Of a stretch of DNA of 64,000 nt, positions 52,684 through 61,935 are shown piece by piece. The stretch's first letter is position 1; every line of letters starts with the position of its first letter. The notes beneath the pieces were generated by a model that had not been told where the DNA came from, searched no databases, and saw only the letters and a list, made by a program, of their open reading frames with translations. The position numbers were made by a program, and so were the translations under genes. Source of the DNA: Sulfitobacter sp. M39 (lineage in GTDB: Bacteria; Pseudomonadota; Alphaproteobacteria; Rhodobacterales; Rhodobacteraceae); contig NZ_WMDZ01000001.1 of NCBI RefSeq assembly GCF_021735935.1, positions 2,914,001 through 2,978,000 on the forward strand, read 5' to 3'.

Positions 52684-53414
52684 TTCAAAAGTTCCTTTTT
52701 GCCGGTGACAGCTTTCAACACGACGGGCAGCACCGACAAAGCGCAAAGCCCCAAAATGGGAAGCAGAATGTGAGGTTCAAAGATAATGCCGAAGTCTGGC
52801 GTTTCACCCCGTGCAAAGACGGAGCCCAGCCCAGCACCGATTGAGGTGAACACAAGCGACCCGGGAATAATCCCTAGGAAGGTAGAGATCACAAAACGAT
52901 AGAGAGGCACACCCAGAAAGGCAGGAATAAGATTCGCCACAAAGAAGGGCACCACGGGCACCAATCGTATGAAGAAAAGCATCGACCACTGGTTTTCGTC
53001 GATGCCCGCTTTGACCTTCCGCACAAGCCCCTCCGACGCGTCCATGCGCGCCTTTAACGTCTCTCCGAGGCCCATACGCGCGGCAAGAAAGATCACAACC
53101 GCCCCCAGTGTCGCGCCGGTGACGTTTGCCAGAACGCCGAACACTGTCCCGAATAGAAAACCGCCAGTGATTGTTGCCACGCTCGCCCCTGGAAGGGAAA
53201 ACCCCACAATCATGATATAAATGCCCAGAAAAACGAGGATCGTCAGCGCATAGTGCTGGTCACGAAAAGCGATCAGCGCCTCGCGGTTGTCGCGCAGCGT
53301 CTCGAAGGTAAGGTAATCGCGCAGGGCGAAATAGCCGATCACCGCGACCGCCAAGATGACCACAAAGGGCAAGTAGCGAAACCACGAAGGTTTTTCAGAG
53401 GCTTGTGCGGACAT
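52680..53414 (-). CDS. TVP38/TMEM64 family membrane protein
   Basis: 244 residues, about six hydrophobic segments, SNARE-associated/DedA-related (VTT) domain. Signature stretches: FSLPGASVATITGGFLFG near residue 77 and the later FFIRLVPVVPFFVANLIPAFLGV. First gene of the TVP38-flavoprotein-kinase operon. Family members are linked to membrane lipid scrambling; the link to the flavoprotein is unexplained. Confidence 0.9.
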   Translation of the reverse strand: MSAQASEKPSWFRYLPFVVILAVAVIGYFALRDYLTFETLRDNREALIAFRDQHYALTILVFLGIYIMIVGFSLPGASVATITGGFLFGTVFGVLANVTGATLGAVVIFLAARMGLGETLKARMDASEGLVRKVKAGIDENQWSMLFFIRLVPVVPFFVANLIPAFLGVPLYRFVISTFLGIIPGSLVFTSIGAGLGSVFARGETPDFGIIFEPHILLPILGLCALSVLPVVLKAVTGKKELLK

Positions 53415-53712
53415 ATTGTCGGGTCACTTTCAAAACTTTATAAGTTGCTCTTTATTAGATGGGTCAAATATCGCCAGTCAGATAGGGTGCTCACGTGTGG
53501 TTGATGTGACGGCGGCTTTTATGACGATGTCACCGCAATTCCCAAGAAAACTGTAACAATGCGCAGATAAGCTGGCTTAATTTGTTGCAAAGGCCGAAAT
53601 AACGGTACCAAGGGTTTGACTTGCCCGTGCTGCAGCTTTAGGAGCAGGGCTTGAAATGACAGTGACGCACCGAATCTGGTCGCGTGCTAAAGTATAAAGT
53701 GGAGTCGGAGCG
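53415..53712. other. Divergent intergenic region between TVP38 and rpmH
   Basis: 298 bp. A good -35-like TTGACT lies at 53616-53621, but the -10 partner (around 53638) is weak; the transcript for rpmH-rnpA-yidD probably starts near 53650. The AT-rich left part should carry the TVP38 operon promoter. A GGAGTCGGAGCG Shine-Dalgarno-like stretch precedes rpmH. No RNA gene or repeat was recognised. Confidence 0.45.
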
Positions 53713-53847
53713 ATGAAACGCACCTATCAACCTTCAAACCTTGTGCGCAAACGGCGCCATGGTTTCCGCGCACGCATGGCAACCAAAGCGGGTCGCAAGA
53801 TCATCAACGCGCGCCGTGCACAAGGCCGGAAGGAACTGAGCGCGTAA
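53713..53847 (+). CDS. rpmH: 50S ribosomal protein L34
   Basis: 44 residues: begins [20 protein letters not shown] and ends RKELSA, a canonical L34. Highly basic, at the exit region of the large ribosomal subunit. First of rpmH-rnpA-yidD; 25 bp before rnpA. A clean full-length match to a universal ribosomal protein. Confidence 0.98.
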   Translation: MKRTYQPSNLVRKRRHGFRARMATKAGRKIINARRAQGRKELSA

Positions 53848-53872
53848 TACGCGACCTCGGTTTCAAAAAGAT

Positions 53873-54304
53873 ATGACACCGTCGGAGGCACCTATGGATG
53901 GCAGCATCGCCACACCAGAGGAAACGCTTCCGGCGGTTTCTTTACGTGTGCAAACGCTCAAAAATCGCCCCGACTTTCAACGGGCATCCCGTGCCCCTCG
54001 GGTCGCCATGCCCGGTTTCATCCTGCAGATGCGTAAACGCGCAGCGGGCGAAGCCGATGGCATACGGGTTGGGTTCACCTGCTCTAAAAAAGTGGGCAAC
54101 GCCGTCGCGCGCAATCGGGCCAAACGACGTCTACGCGAAGTCGCACGCCTGACGCTCCCTCACGAGGGACGCGACGGTATGGATTATGTCCTCGTAGGTC
54201 GCAGCGATGCCACGGCATCCCTCCCCTTTGACAAACTGCAGTCGGATTTCACCAAGGCCTTGGGGATCCTGCACGGTAAGCAACGCTCTGGTTCAAAAAA
54301 GTGA
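53873..54304 (+). CDS. rnpA: Ribonuclease P protein component
   Basis: 143 residues from ATG 53873 (ATG 53894 is an alternative, which would trim seven residues). Protein subunit that helps RNase P RNA mature tRNA 5' ends. Family cues: LKNRPDFQRASRA, then VGFTCSKKVGNAVARNRAKRRLREV, the RNR signature. Between rpmH and yidD, whose GTG overlaps its stop. Confidence 0.95.
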   Translation: MTPSEAPMDGSIATPEETLPAVSLRVQTLKNRPDFQRASRAPRVAMPGFILQMRKRAAGEADGIRVGFTCSKKVGNAVARNRAKRRLREVARLTLPHEGRDGMDYVLVGRSDATASLPFDKLQSDFTKALGILHGKQRSGSKK

Positions 54305-54522
54305 CCCCTTTGGCGCGCGTTTTGGCACTGCCTGTGAAAGGGTATCGCCTCGTCTTCAGCCCCTGGGTTGGCCACAACTGCCGATACCACCCGACATGCA
54401 GCGCATATGCACTGGAAGCACTTGCTAAACATGGCGGCATCAAGGGCGGCTGGCTCACCCTGCGGCGCATCGCTCGCTGCCACCCTTGGGGCGATAGCGG
54501 CATCGACAACGTACCTGACTAG
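54301..54522 (+). CDS. yidD: Membrane protein insertion efficiency factor YidD
   Basis: 73 residues with a GTG start overlapping the rnpA stop (GTGA). Family pattern: GYRLVFSPWVGHNCRYHPTC, SAYALEALAKHG and RCHPWG. Aids YidC/Sec membrane insertion. Conserved Cys-rich PTCS present. Confidence 0.95.
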   Translation: MTPLARVLALPVKGYRLVFSPWVGHNCRYHPTCSAYALEALAKHGGIKGGWLTLRRIARCHPWGDSGIDNVPD

Positions 54523-54617
54523 CCCTTCCGCTTCCCTCCTTTCTCTACATCACCAATCGCCACCATACACATGCACTGGCGCTTGATCGGCAAACCCAGT
54601 TGCACTAAGCCAAGCCC

Positions 54618-55445
54618 ATGCTTGATCAACCCGAAGATATTCACCCGCTCTTCAACGGTGCCCCCCAAAGCACCGAGTTTCGCAAACTGCGCAAACGTCT
54701 TGTGCGACAAACGCGCGAGGCGATTGAGCAATACGGGATGATCGAACCCGGCGGCAAATGGCTGGTTTGCATGTCCGGGGGCAAAGATAGCTACACCCTG
54801 CTGGCCATCTTGCACGAGCTCCAATGGCGCGGTCTTCTGCCCGTCGAACTGGTCGCCTGCAACCTCGATCAAGGTCAGCCCAATTTCCCCGCCACGGTCT
54901 TGCCCGCGTTTCTTGAAAAGATGGGTGTCAAACACCGCATCGAATACCAAGATACCTATTCCATCGTCATGGATAAAATACCCGCGGGCCGCACATTCTG
55001 TGCTCTGTGCAGTAGGCTTCGTCGGGGGCACCTCTATCGCATCGCACGCGAAGAAGGCTGTACCGCTGTTGTCCTAGGCCACCACCGTGATGATATCCTA
55101 GAGACGTTTTTCATGAACCTGTTTCATGGCGGGCGCCTGGCAACCATGCCGCCAAAACTTGTTAACGAAGAAGGTGATCTACTCCTATACCGCCCCCTCG
55201 CCCATGTTGCGGAGGTCGATTGCGAAAAATTCTCTACTGCCATGAATTATCCGATCATTCCGTGTGATTTGTGCGGCTCGCAAGAGGGATTGCAGCGCCA
55301 GCAGGTGAAAGCAATTTTGGACGGCTGGGAGGCAAATAGCCCCGGACGCCGTCAGGTGATGTTCCGAGCGCTGATGAACGCACGCCCTTCGCATCTTTTG
55401 GATCCGAACCTGTTTGATTTTGGGGCTCTGGCACGAACGAAGTAA
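54618..55445 (+). CDS. ttcA: tRNA 2-thiocytidine(32) synthetase TtcA
   Basis: 275 residues. ATP-activating PP-loop SGGKDS (about residues 53-58), and two CxxC pairs for the Fe-S cluster: [11 protein letters not shown] (about 131) and PCDLCGSQ (about 216). Thiolates C32 of selected tRNAs. Located in the rpmH-rnpA-yidD run, 95 bp after yidD, with its own small leader. Confidence 0.95.
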   Translation: MLDQPEDIHPLFNGAPQSTEFRKLRKRLVRQTREAIEQYGMIEPGGKWLVCMSGGKDSYTLLAILHELQWRGLLPVELVACNLDQGQPNFPATVLPAFLEKMGVKHRIEYQDTYSIVMDKIPAGRTFCALCSRLRRGHLYRIAREEGCTAVVLGHHRDDILETFFMNLFHGGRLATMPPKLVNEEGDLLLYRPLAHVAEVDCEKFSTAMNYPIIPCDLCGSQEGLQRQQVKAILDGWEANSPGRRQVMFRALMNARPSHLLDPNLFDFGALARTK

Positions 55446-55563
55446 ACCCTAGAGATAACTAGAGTTTGGCTTAAATTATTCAGATCAAAAGCAGAACATT
55501 AACTTTTTGCTTACGGGTGGGCGGCTATCGCTATGGCGGTAACACCGACATTCGAGGCCTCTA

Positions 55564-56604
55564 TTGCAACACGATCTAAAACGCAGTTCACATACATTGT
55601 TTCGGCGCGCCACGAGCCGCCGTTTTTCAGCTGCGAGCCTCGCATTCGCACTAGCATTCGTGCTGTCCCTTCTGTGGTTTGGATGGCGGGGGTTTGTCTT
55701 TGTTGGCGTCGTAGTGCCGCCCCTTATTTATTTATCGTTGCACAGGTGGTGCACCGCAATCCCGATGCGCCCCAAAGCGCCCGACGCGAATGCGCCAGTT
55801 ACTACGCCCCCAATCACGAGTTCTGACCCCATAACGCCGCCGCCACCTCAGTATGCACGAACGCTGTTCCAACCTCAGATATCGACCCACTCCGGCGCAA
55901 TCAGTGGCATTTCAGTAGTCCCTCGCTTTCATATCGACACGCAATTCAGTTCAGGCATGTCGGACTTGGAAAAAGGCAGTGCCTCTCATTGCAAAGTTGA
56001 TATTCTCACCGACACGCTGCGCGCCTTAAGAATTTTTTACAAAAGCAGTCCGACTCCAGTTGTGATCAACTACAAGCTTTCTACGGCGGAACTTGAGGAT
56101 CCACGATTTGCTGCCAAGCTCGAATGGGAGCTTGAACGCTTTGACCTACATCCAAGCAGCTTGCGCTTAGTCTTGCCATCACAGCACTGCAAACACCCCC
56201 CGCAGCAAACAACGGTCTCAGTCTCGAACGATCTGAAGGCTATGGGTTGTTCCCTTGCCATTAATGGGTTTGCCAGCGGACCACATTGCGTTGAGATAGT
56301 TGAAAAATGCGGTGTTGAGCTTGCGATAATCGAACCGACGCTAACAATGGGAGTGGACAGAAACACGAACCGTCGTCGTATTTTCTCAACAGTTATCGCG
56401 ATGGCTCAGGATCTGGATATCGAAACCCTGGCCTGCAATGTGAGAACCGCCGGAGAACATACCTTGCTGTCTCAACTTGGGTGCGACCATGTCCAAGGCG
56501 ACGGAATCGTGTCGCCTATGCCGCTCGATGAAACCGCAGCGTGGGTGCGTATACACCTTGAAAAACTGGCGCATCTTCACAGTGTCGGTAGCGGCATTTA
56601 TTGA
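55564..56604 (+). CDS. Membrane protein with degenerate EAL domain
   Basis: 346 residues from TTG 55564, with GAGG six nt upstream. Two TM helices (about 24-42 and 44-58), a Pro/Thr-rich linker (about 68-96), then an EAL-type domain (about 100-340). The catalytic signatures are lost: EAL reads Ile-Ser-Val at 116-118 (GISVVPRF), DDFG reads INGF at 233-236, the KID Lys-Ile-Asp reads IIE, and AEGVET is ACNVRT (290-295). Only Asn169 and QG (311-312) match. It should not hydrolyse c-di-GMP; it may sense it or act as a scaffold. Sits between ttcA and yidC. Confidence 0.8.
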   Translation: MQHDLKRSSHTLFRRATSRRFSAASLAFALAFVLSLLWFGWRGFVFVGVVVPPLIYLSLHRWCTAIPMRPKAPDANAPVTTPPITSSDPITPPPPQYARTLFQPQISTHSGAISGISVVPRFHIDTQFSSGMSDLEKGSASHCKVDILTDTLRALRIFYKSSPTPVVINYKLSTAELEDPRFAAKLEWELERFDLHPSSLRLVLPSQHCKHPPQQTTVSVSNDLKAMGCSLAINGFASGPHCVEIVEKCGVELAIIEPTLTMGVDRNTNRRRIFSTVIAMAQDLDIETLACNVRTAGEHTLLSQLGCDHVQGDGIVSPMPLDETAAWVRIHLEKLAHLHSVGSGIY

Positions 56605-56719
56605 CGCTACCCCTCAACGGATCATCATAGCTCAAAGGGGAAAAGGCGAATCTGCTTGACCTTTGGTGCCTTACTCTGTTGAACCCACGCTGATATTACA
56701 GGCATCAGGTGACGGTCAA

Positions 56720-58534
56720 ATGGACGATCAAAACAAGAATCTCATTTTCGCGACGGTTCTAAGTTTCATAGTCATCCTAGGGTGGTTTGTGTTGTTTCCG
56801 CCTCCGGAAACCGAAACGGTATCAGACACGCCCCCAACAGAGCAGCTCACCGACGCTGCGCCAAGCGAAGCGGTTGTACCTTCCAGCGCAGGCGCAGGCG
56901 CGAATGTCACCGACACCCCCGTCCCAACAGATGATGCTCTTGACGATGCACCGCGCATTCCCGTTGAAACCGCGCGTCTTTCCGGATCAATTTCCCTTCT
57001 CGGTGGTCGGGTAGATGATCTTCACCTGAAAGACTACAACACGACCATAGAAGAAGACGCGCCGATCGTAAGTCTTCTGTCTCCCGCTGGCACCGCCGAT
57101 GCATATTACGCCCTATACGGCTGGGCCCCCGGCGCAGGAATTTCCGCAGAGCAAGTGCCTGGTCCTAACACACTGTGGACCTTAAGCGCGGGCGAGACCC
57201 TTTCTGTTGGTGCGCCTGTAACCCTCACCTGGGACAACGGGGCGGGGCAAATTTTCTCGCGCACGATCTCGGTCGATGAAAATTATATGTTCAAGATTGA
57301 CCAAGCCGTTGAAAATACGTCGGAATCCTCTGTCTCTCTTGCACCCTACGGTCTGATCGCACGCCACGGCATTCCAAGTGATGCGCAGAACTTCTTTATT
57401 CTGCACGAAGGCTTGGTCGCGATGAACAATGGCGAACTCCAAGAGACGGATTGGGATGATATTCCAGAGCTTGATGCAACCAACGGTGTGCCATCGCAGC
57501 GGATCGAAGGCGTAACAAACGGTTGGATTGGTTTCACGGGCCACTACTTCATGACAAATTTGATTCCGGATCCTAATCAGCCAACGCGACTGACCGTTAA
57601 ATACCTTCCGCGGACCGAAATCTTCCAAACTGAATCGGTTATGCCGACCCAAACGGTTGCCGCCGGCCAGTCTGCATCAGTATCGACACAGCTTTTTGCT
57701 GGCGCGAAAGAATGGGAAATCCTGCGCGCATATGAGGCGCAAGGCGTGTACAAGTTTATCGACTCCATCGACTGGGGTTGGTTCTTCTTCTTGACCAAGC
57801 CGATCTTTTGGGTACTGCACCATCTAAACCTGCTGATCGGCAATATGGGCGTCGCGATCATCGGCCTGACGTTGCTGATCAAGGCTCTGCTCTTCCCACT
57901 GGCGTATAAATCCTACGTTTCGATGGCGAAGATGAAAGAGCTTCAGCCACAGATGGAGAAGCTGAAAAAGGATGCAGGCGACGACCGCCAAAAGCTTCAG
58001 CAGGGTATGATGGAGCTATATAAGCGCGAGAAAGTGAACCCCGCCGCCGGCTGTCTGCCCATTTTGATGCAGATCCCGATTTTCTTCTCGCTTTACAAGG
58101 TGATCTTCGTCACGCTTGAGCTTCGCCATGCGCCTTTCTTCGGTCCATTTCAGGATCTGAGCGCGCCAGACCCAACATCGATTTTTAACTTCTACGGACT
58201 ACTTCCATGGGGTTCGCCAGAGGCAGGTTCCGTACTCGCGCTGGTATTCATCGGCATTCTGCCGCTGTTGCTCGGCATTTCTATGTTCCTACAGCAAAAG
58301 CTAAACCCGGCACCGACCGACCCGACGCAGCAGATGATCTTTGCCTGGATGCCATGGGTCTTCATGTTCATGCTCGGCGGGTTTGCTTCCGGCCTTGTTG
58401 TATACTGGATCGCAAACAACACGATCACCTTTACGCAGCAGTACCTGATCATGCGCAGCCAGGGTTATAAGCCTGATATCCTAGGGAATATTAAAGGCAG
58501 CATGACCTTCGGTAGGAAGGGTGATCCGAAATAA
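56720..58534 (+). CDS. yidC: Membrane protein insertase YidC
   Basis: 604 residues from ATG 56720 (MDDQNKNLIFATVLSFIVILGW). Signal-anchor helix, an acidic/Pro linker, then the large periplasmic domain (about 70-355). The C-terminal conserved insertase core starts near IDWGWFFFLTKPIFW, with SYVSMAKMKELQPQMEKLKK and QIPIFFSLYKVIFV. Inserts membrane proteins alone or with SecYEG. Its TAA overlaps the start of the decayed MOSC gene by one base. Confidence 0.95.
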   Translation: MDDQNKNLIFATVLSFIVILGWFVLFPPPETETVSDTPPTEQLTDAAPSEAVVPSSAGAGANVTDTPVPTDDALDDAPRIPVETARLSGSISLLGGRVDDLHLKDYNTTIEEDAPIVSLLSPAGTADAYYALYGWAPGAGISAEQVPGPNTLWTLSAGETLSVGAPVTLTWDNGAGQIFSRTISVDENYMFKIDQAVENTSESSVSLAPYGLIARHGIPSDAQNFFILHEGLVAMNNGELQETDWDDIPELDATNGVPSQRIEGVTNGWIGFTGHYFMTNLIPDPNQPTRLTVKYLPRTEIFQTESVMPTQTVAAGQSASVSTQLFAGAKEWEILRAYEAQGVYKFIDSIDWGWFFFLTKPIFWVLHHLNLLIGNMGVAIIGLTLLIKALLFPLAYKSYVSMAKMKELQPQMEKLKKDAGDDRQKLQQGMMELYKREKVNPAAGCLPILMQIPIFFSLYKVIFVTLELRHAPFFGPFQDLSAPDPTSIFNFYGLLPWGSPEAGSVLALVFIGILPLLLGISMFLQQKLNPAPTDPTQQMIFAWMPWVFMFMLGGFASGLVVYWIANNTITFTQQYLIMRSQGYKPDILGNIKGSMTFGRKGDPK

Positions 58535-58979
58535 TGTTAATGGTGACCCAGCTCTATCGCCACCCGCTTAAAAGCCATGGTCGCGAAGAGCTGGATCATA
58601 CAGCGCCCTCCGCGGGGCAGTCGATGCCGTGGAACCAGACCTGGGCGGTGGCGCATGGCGCGGCGCGTCTAGATGGGACTGAATGGGCCAATTGTGCAAA
58701 TTTCAGCAACCGGTCAAAAGCACCATTTGGTTTGATACCTCAACACCATGGAGCGAGCTTGATTGGGTCGGGAACGACGTGTCAGTTGGCTAAACTGTCC
58801 TACGCGTACGGGAACGCACCAAGCGGCGCCAAGCTACCACCGCGAATCCACACGATGGCAAGCGTGACATTGATATGTTGCCCGTATTGAACACTTGGGG
58901 TCACCAAGATTTCCGCGTATACGCTGAGGTCATTCAAACGGGGCCCGTCGCAGTTAGCGATAAGGTAAAGGTACTTTAA
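58534..58979 (+). pseudogene. Decayed MOSC-domain protein gene
   Basis: Begins as a good MOSC N-terminus (MVTQLYRHPLKSHGREELDH, then GQSMPWNQTWAVAHGAA, up to about 58720). The frame then breaks. The C-terminal half is legible in a different frame, from about 58722: TPWSELDWVGNDVSVG, a TAA stop at 58791 where homologues have a codon, then LRVRERTKRRQATTANPHDG and NTWGHQDFRVYAEV, to TAA at 58979. About 120 residues between the halves are missing compared with the roughly 240-aa family, so the lesions are an internal deletion with frameshift plus a nonsense change. Family members sit at this place in related genomes. Confidence 0.85.
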
Positions 58980-58982
58980 CTC

Positions 58983-59633
58983 ATGCAAGTCCAATTTAGC
59001 ATCGCCGAAGAGCCTGATGCCTATGCAACTGAAAAAGGCCGCATGCTATTTGCAGGCGAAACGCTGTTTGTGAAAGGCGTTGTCGCGATGGACGGCCTGC
59101 CACCCGCCGACCGGATGGAGGTTTGTTTTGCAGGGCGATCAAATGTCGGTAAATCGACTTTGATCAATGCCTTAACAGGCACAAAAGCGCTGGCGAGAGC
59201 GTCCAACACGCCGGGGCGTACTCAAGAGATCAACTATTTTACCGCGGCCGACGATCACTACCTCGTCGATTTGCCCGGGTATGGCTATGCAAACGCCCCT
59301 CTCCCCGTCGTCGAAAAATGGCAACGGTTGCTGAAACAGTACCTTTCAGGTCGCCAAACGCTCCGCCGGGCGTTTGTGCTGATCGACGCGCGGCATGGTG
59401 TGAAGAAAGTCGACGACGAAATCATGTCCTTGCTGGATAGCTCAGCCGTGACTTTTCAATGTGTCCTCACGAAAGCCGACAAGGTTAAAGAAGTTGAGCG
59501 TCAGAAGGTTCTGGATCAGGTTCGCGGTGCGCTGGCCAAGCACCCAGCCGCCTACCCCGAAATCGTGGTTACGTCTTCTGAAAAGGGCTGGGGGATCCCT
59601 ACGCTCCGTGCCATTATCGCGACGTTGGAGTGA
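58983..59633 (+). CDS. engB: Ribosome biogenesis GTPase EngB (YihA/YsxC)
   Basis: 216 residues. Circularly ordinary TRAFAC GTPase: G1 GRSNVGKST (about residue 49), G2 [10 protein letters not shown]3 DLPGYG, G4 TKAD, G5 SSEKGWG. Helps assemble the large ribosomal subunit. Its start lies 3 bp after the MOSC remnant, so it still probably shares transcription with yidC. Confidence 0.95.
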   Translation: MQVQFSIAEEPDAYATEKGRMLFAGETLFVKGVVAMDGLPPADRMEVCFAGRSNVGKSTLINALTGTKALARASNTPGRTQEINYFTAADDHYLVDLPGYGYANAPLPVVEKWQRLLKQYLSGRQTLRRAFVLIDARHGVKKVDDEIMSLLDSSAVTFQCVLTKADKVKEVERQKVLDQVRGALAKHPAAYPEIVVTSSEKGWGIPTLRAIIATLE

Positions 59634-59662
59634 TAGCACTTCAGCGTTTACCGAGGCAGAGA

Positions 59663-60526
59663 ATGAGAAAACAAGACATGAATCGCGACTGGATCGCCAC
59701 CGCACGCACCCTGAGCCAAGCGCTCCCCTACTTGCAGCGTTACGCTGACGCGACCGTTGTTATCAAGCTGGGCGGTCACGCCATGGGCAGCGACGACGCG
59801 ATGGAAGAGTTCGCGCGCGACGTAGCACTTATGCGCCAAGTCGGCGTGAACCCCGTCATCATTCACGGCGGCGGCCCGATGATCAATGACATGCTTGGCC
59901 GCCTGAACATCAAGTCCGAATTCGTAAACGGCAAACGAGTGACCGACGCTGCCACGATGGAAATCGTTGAAATGGTTCTGTCCGGTCTTGTGAACGCCCG
60001 CATCGTGCAAGCGATCACGGCACAGGGTGGGCGTTGCGTCGGTGTATCTGGCAAAGACAGCGGCCTTATCATCTGCGACCAAGAAGACCCAGAACTGGGG
60101 TTGGTTGGCGCACCGACCGAGGTAAACCCCCGTTTGCTGCGAGACCTCGCCGACAAAGGGATTATCCCCGTAATTGCGCCCCTTGGCATGGGCCGCAACG
60201 GCGAAACATTTAACATCAACGGGGATACTGCGGCGGGCGCGATTGCAGCTGCGCTGAAGGCAGACCGATTGCTGCTGCTTACTGACGTCGCAGGCGTGAA
60301 GAATGCTGAAGGCGATGTGCTGACGGAGCTAACAGCGAGCCAGATACGCGAGATGGTGGCCGACGGGACGATTGCCGGCGGTATGATACCCAAAACGCAA
60401 ACTGCGCTTGATGCGATCGACGGGGGCGTGCGCGCAGCGGTGATTCTGGACGGAAGAGCCCCTAACGCCTGCTTGTTGGAGCTTTTCACCGAACATGGTG
60501 CAGGGAGCATTATCCGCGGCCAGTAA
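59663..60526 (+). CDS. argB: Acetylglutamate kinase
   Basis: 287 residues from ATG 59663 ([15 protein letters not shown]), supported by GAGG 8 nt upstream; ATG 59678 is the alternative. Phosphorylates N-acetylglutamate, second step of arginine synthesis. Motifs: [12 protein letters not shown] near residue 34, [12 protein letters not shown] near 66, the substrate motif around [19 protein letters not shown], and [14 protein letters not shown] near 210. Follows engB by 29 bp. Confidence 0.95.
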   Translation: MRKQDMNRDWIATARTLSQALPYLQRYADATVVIKLGGHAMGSDDAMEEFARDVALMRQVGVNPVIIHGGGPMINDMLGRLNIKSEFVNGKRVTDAATMEIVEMVLSGLVNARIVQAITAQGGRCVGVSGKDSGLIICDQEDPELGLVGAPTEVNPRLLRDLADKGIIPVIAPLGMGRNGETFNINGDTAAGAIAAALKADRLLLLTDVAGVKNAEGDVLTELTASQIREMVADGTIAGGMIPKTQTALDAIDGGVRAAVILDGRAPNACLLELFTEHGAGSIIRGQ

Positions 60527-60620
60527 CAACGACGTCTTTGATTATTGCATATTGCCCCCTCCCCTGTTTCCGGCTGTTTGAGCTTCTTGTTTATGCGGCC
60601 GATACATTAAGGAAACGTTG

Positions 60621-61118
60621 ATGAGACGCCTTATTTTGATGCGCCATGCAAAAGCAGGTTGGCCGGCGGGGGTCGCGACGGACTTTGACCGGCCTTTGGA
60701 TGACAAAGGTCGGCAAGACGCACATGCAATCGGGCGATGGCTCGACGCCGAAGACTACAGACCTGAACTTGTGCTATGCTCTGCATCTCGGCGAACCTCG
60801 GAAACGCTCGAACTTTTGGAAATTCCCTCCGCTGTTAAACGAATCTTCACAGACCGCCTTTATCTAGCAGATACAGAACGACTGATGGCGGCCATACAGG
60901 GCGCTGAAGGGTCCACAGTATTACTTCTGGCGCACAACCCCGGCGTGGCGGAGATGGCGCACCTCCTGCCCCGAGTGGGTGCCACTGCGCATCTCGCAGC
61001 GGGAAGCCCACCGGGTGCGACAATGGTGATGTCATTCGATGTGGACGACTGGCGGGATGTGCGCTGGCACAGCGGCGACGTACAGGCGTACATGACGCCA
61101 CGGATGCTTGCCCCATAG
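60621..61118 (+). CDS. Histidine phosphatase family protein (SixA-like)
   Basis: 165 residues from ATG 60621, with AAGGAAAC upstream. The RHG-type catalytic motif is LMRHAKAGW (phospho-accepting His9 in RHA), and the second His is in LLLAHNPGVAEM (about residue 101). Length and motif match SixA, a phosphohistidine phosphatase that tones down phosphorelay proteins. Divided from the aap operon by a bidirectional hairpin. Natural partner phosphorelay unknown. Confidence 0.9.
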   Translation: MRRLILMRHAKAGWPAGVATDFDRPLDDKGRQDAHAIGRWLDAEDYRPELVLCSASRRTSETLELLEIPSAVKRIFTDRLYLADTERLMAAIQGAEGSTVLLLAHNPGVAEMAHLLPRVGATAHLAAGSPPGATMVMSFDVDDWRDVRWHSGDVQAYMTPRMLAP

Positions 61119-61120
61119 AA

Positions 61121-61144
61121 AAGGGCGGGGAAATCCCCGCCCTT
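61121..61144 (-). terminator. Bidirectional terminator between sixA-like gene and aap operon
   Basis: AAGGGCGGGG-AAAT-CCCCGCCCTT is a perfect 10-bp stem. On the leftward strand (aap operon, stop at 61150) it is followed by TTCTAT. Two nt after the sixA-like stop on the other side. Fits a shared intrinsic terminator. Confidence 0.85.
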
Positions 61145-61149
61145 GAAAC

Positions 61150-61920
61150 TTAGTGGCCCAGAATCTGGCTGAGGAAGAGCTTGGTCCTCGGGCTTTGGGG
61201 GTTGTTGAAGAACTCTTCAGGTTCGTTCTGTTCGACGATCTGACCTTCATCCATAAAGATGACGCGGTTGGCCACCTGACGGGCAAAGCCCATCTCGTGC
61301 GTCACGCAGAGCATCGTCATGCCCTCCTCGGCCAGTTCGACCATCGTGTCCAGAACCTCTTTGATCATCTCCGGGTCCAGGGCTGAGGTTGGTTCATCAA
61401 ACAGCATGATACGCGGACGCATACACAGGCTACGCGCGATCGCCACGCGTTGTTGCTGACCACCGGAAAGTTGACCTGGGTACTTGTCCGCCTGATCCGG
61501 GATCTTAACCTTCTCAAGGAAATGCATCGCGATTTCTTCGGCTTCCTTCTTAGGTGTTTTTCGCACCCAGATCGGCGCAAGTGTGCAGTTTTCGAGGATC
61601 GTCAAATGTGGGAAAAGGTTGAAGTGTTGGAAACACATCCCGACTTCGGACCGGATCTTGTCAATGTTCTTGACGTCCGAAGACAGCACAGTACCGTCAA
61701 CTTCGATCCGGCCTTTCTGATGCTCTTCCAGGGCGTTGATACAACGGATCAACGTCGACTTCCCCGAGCCCGACGGCCCAGCGATAACGATGCGTTCACC
61801 ACGGTAAACGGTCAGGTCAATATCCCGCAGCACGTGAAACGTGCCATACCATTTGTTCATGTTCTCGATGCTGATCGCGACCTCGTTCGAGACTTTCAGC
61901 GCTTGTGCTTGTTCAGCCAT
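61150..61920 (-). CDS. aapP: General amino-acid ABC transporter ATP-binding protein
   Basis: 256 residues. Walker [11 protein letters not shown]-loop [10 protein letters not shown], signature [15 protein letters not shown], Walker [14 protein letters not shown]-loop VTHEMGFAR. Polar amino-acid importer ATPase, last gene of the aapJQMP-type operon (aapJ lies outside the window). 15 bp after aapM. Confidence 0.92.
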   Translation of the reverse strand: MAEQAQALKVSNEVAISIENMNKWYGTFHVLRDIDLTVYRGERIVIAGPSGSGKSTLIRCINALEEHQKGRIEVDGTVLSSDVKNIDKIRSEVGMCFQHFNLFPHLTILENCTLAPIWVRKTPKKEAEEIAMHFLEKVKIPDQADKYPGQLSGGQQQRVAIARSLCMRPRIMLFDEPTSALDPEMIKEVLDTMVELAEEGMTMLCVTHEMGFARQVANRVIFMDEGQIVEQNEPEEFFNNPQSPRTKLFLSQILGH

Positions 61921-61935
61921 GATTACAGCCTTTCC

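Noticed and set aside
55533..55826. Alternative ATG-started ORF at the front of the EAL-like gene
   Set aside because: Considered as a frameshifted true N-terminus, but the TTG frame has a good Shine-Dalgarno and gives a TM-linker-EAL layout; the other frame gives no domain.
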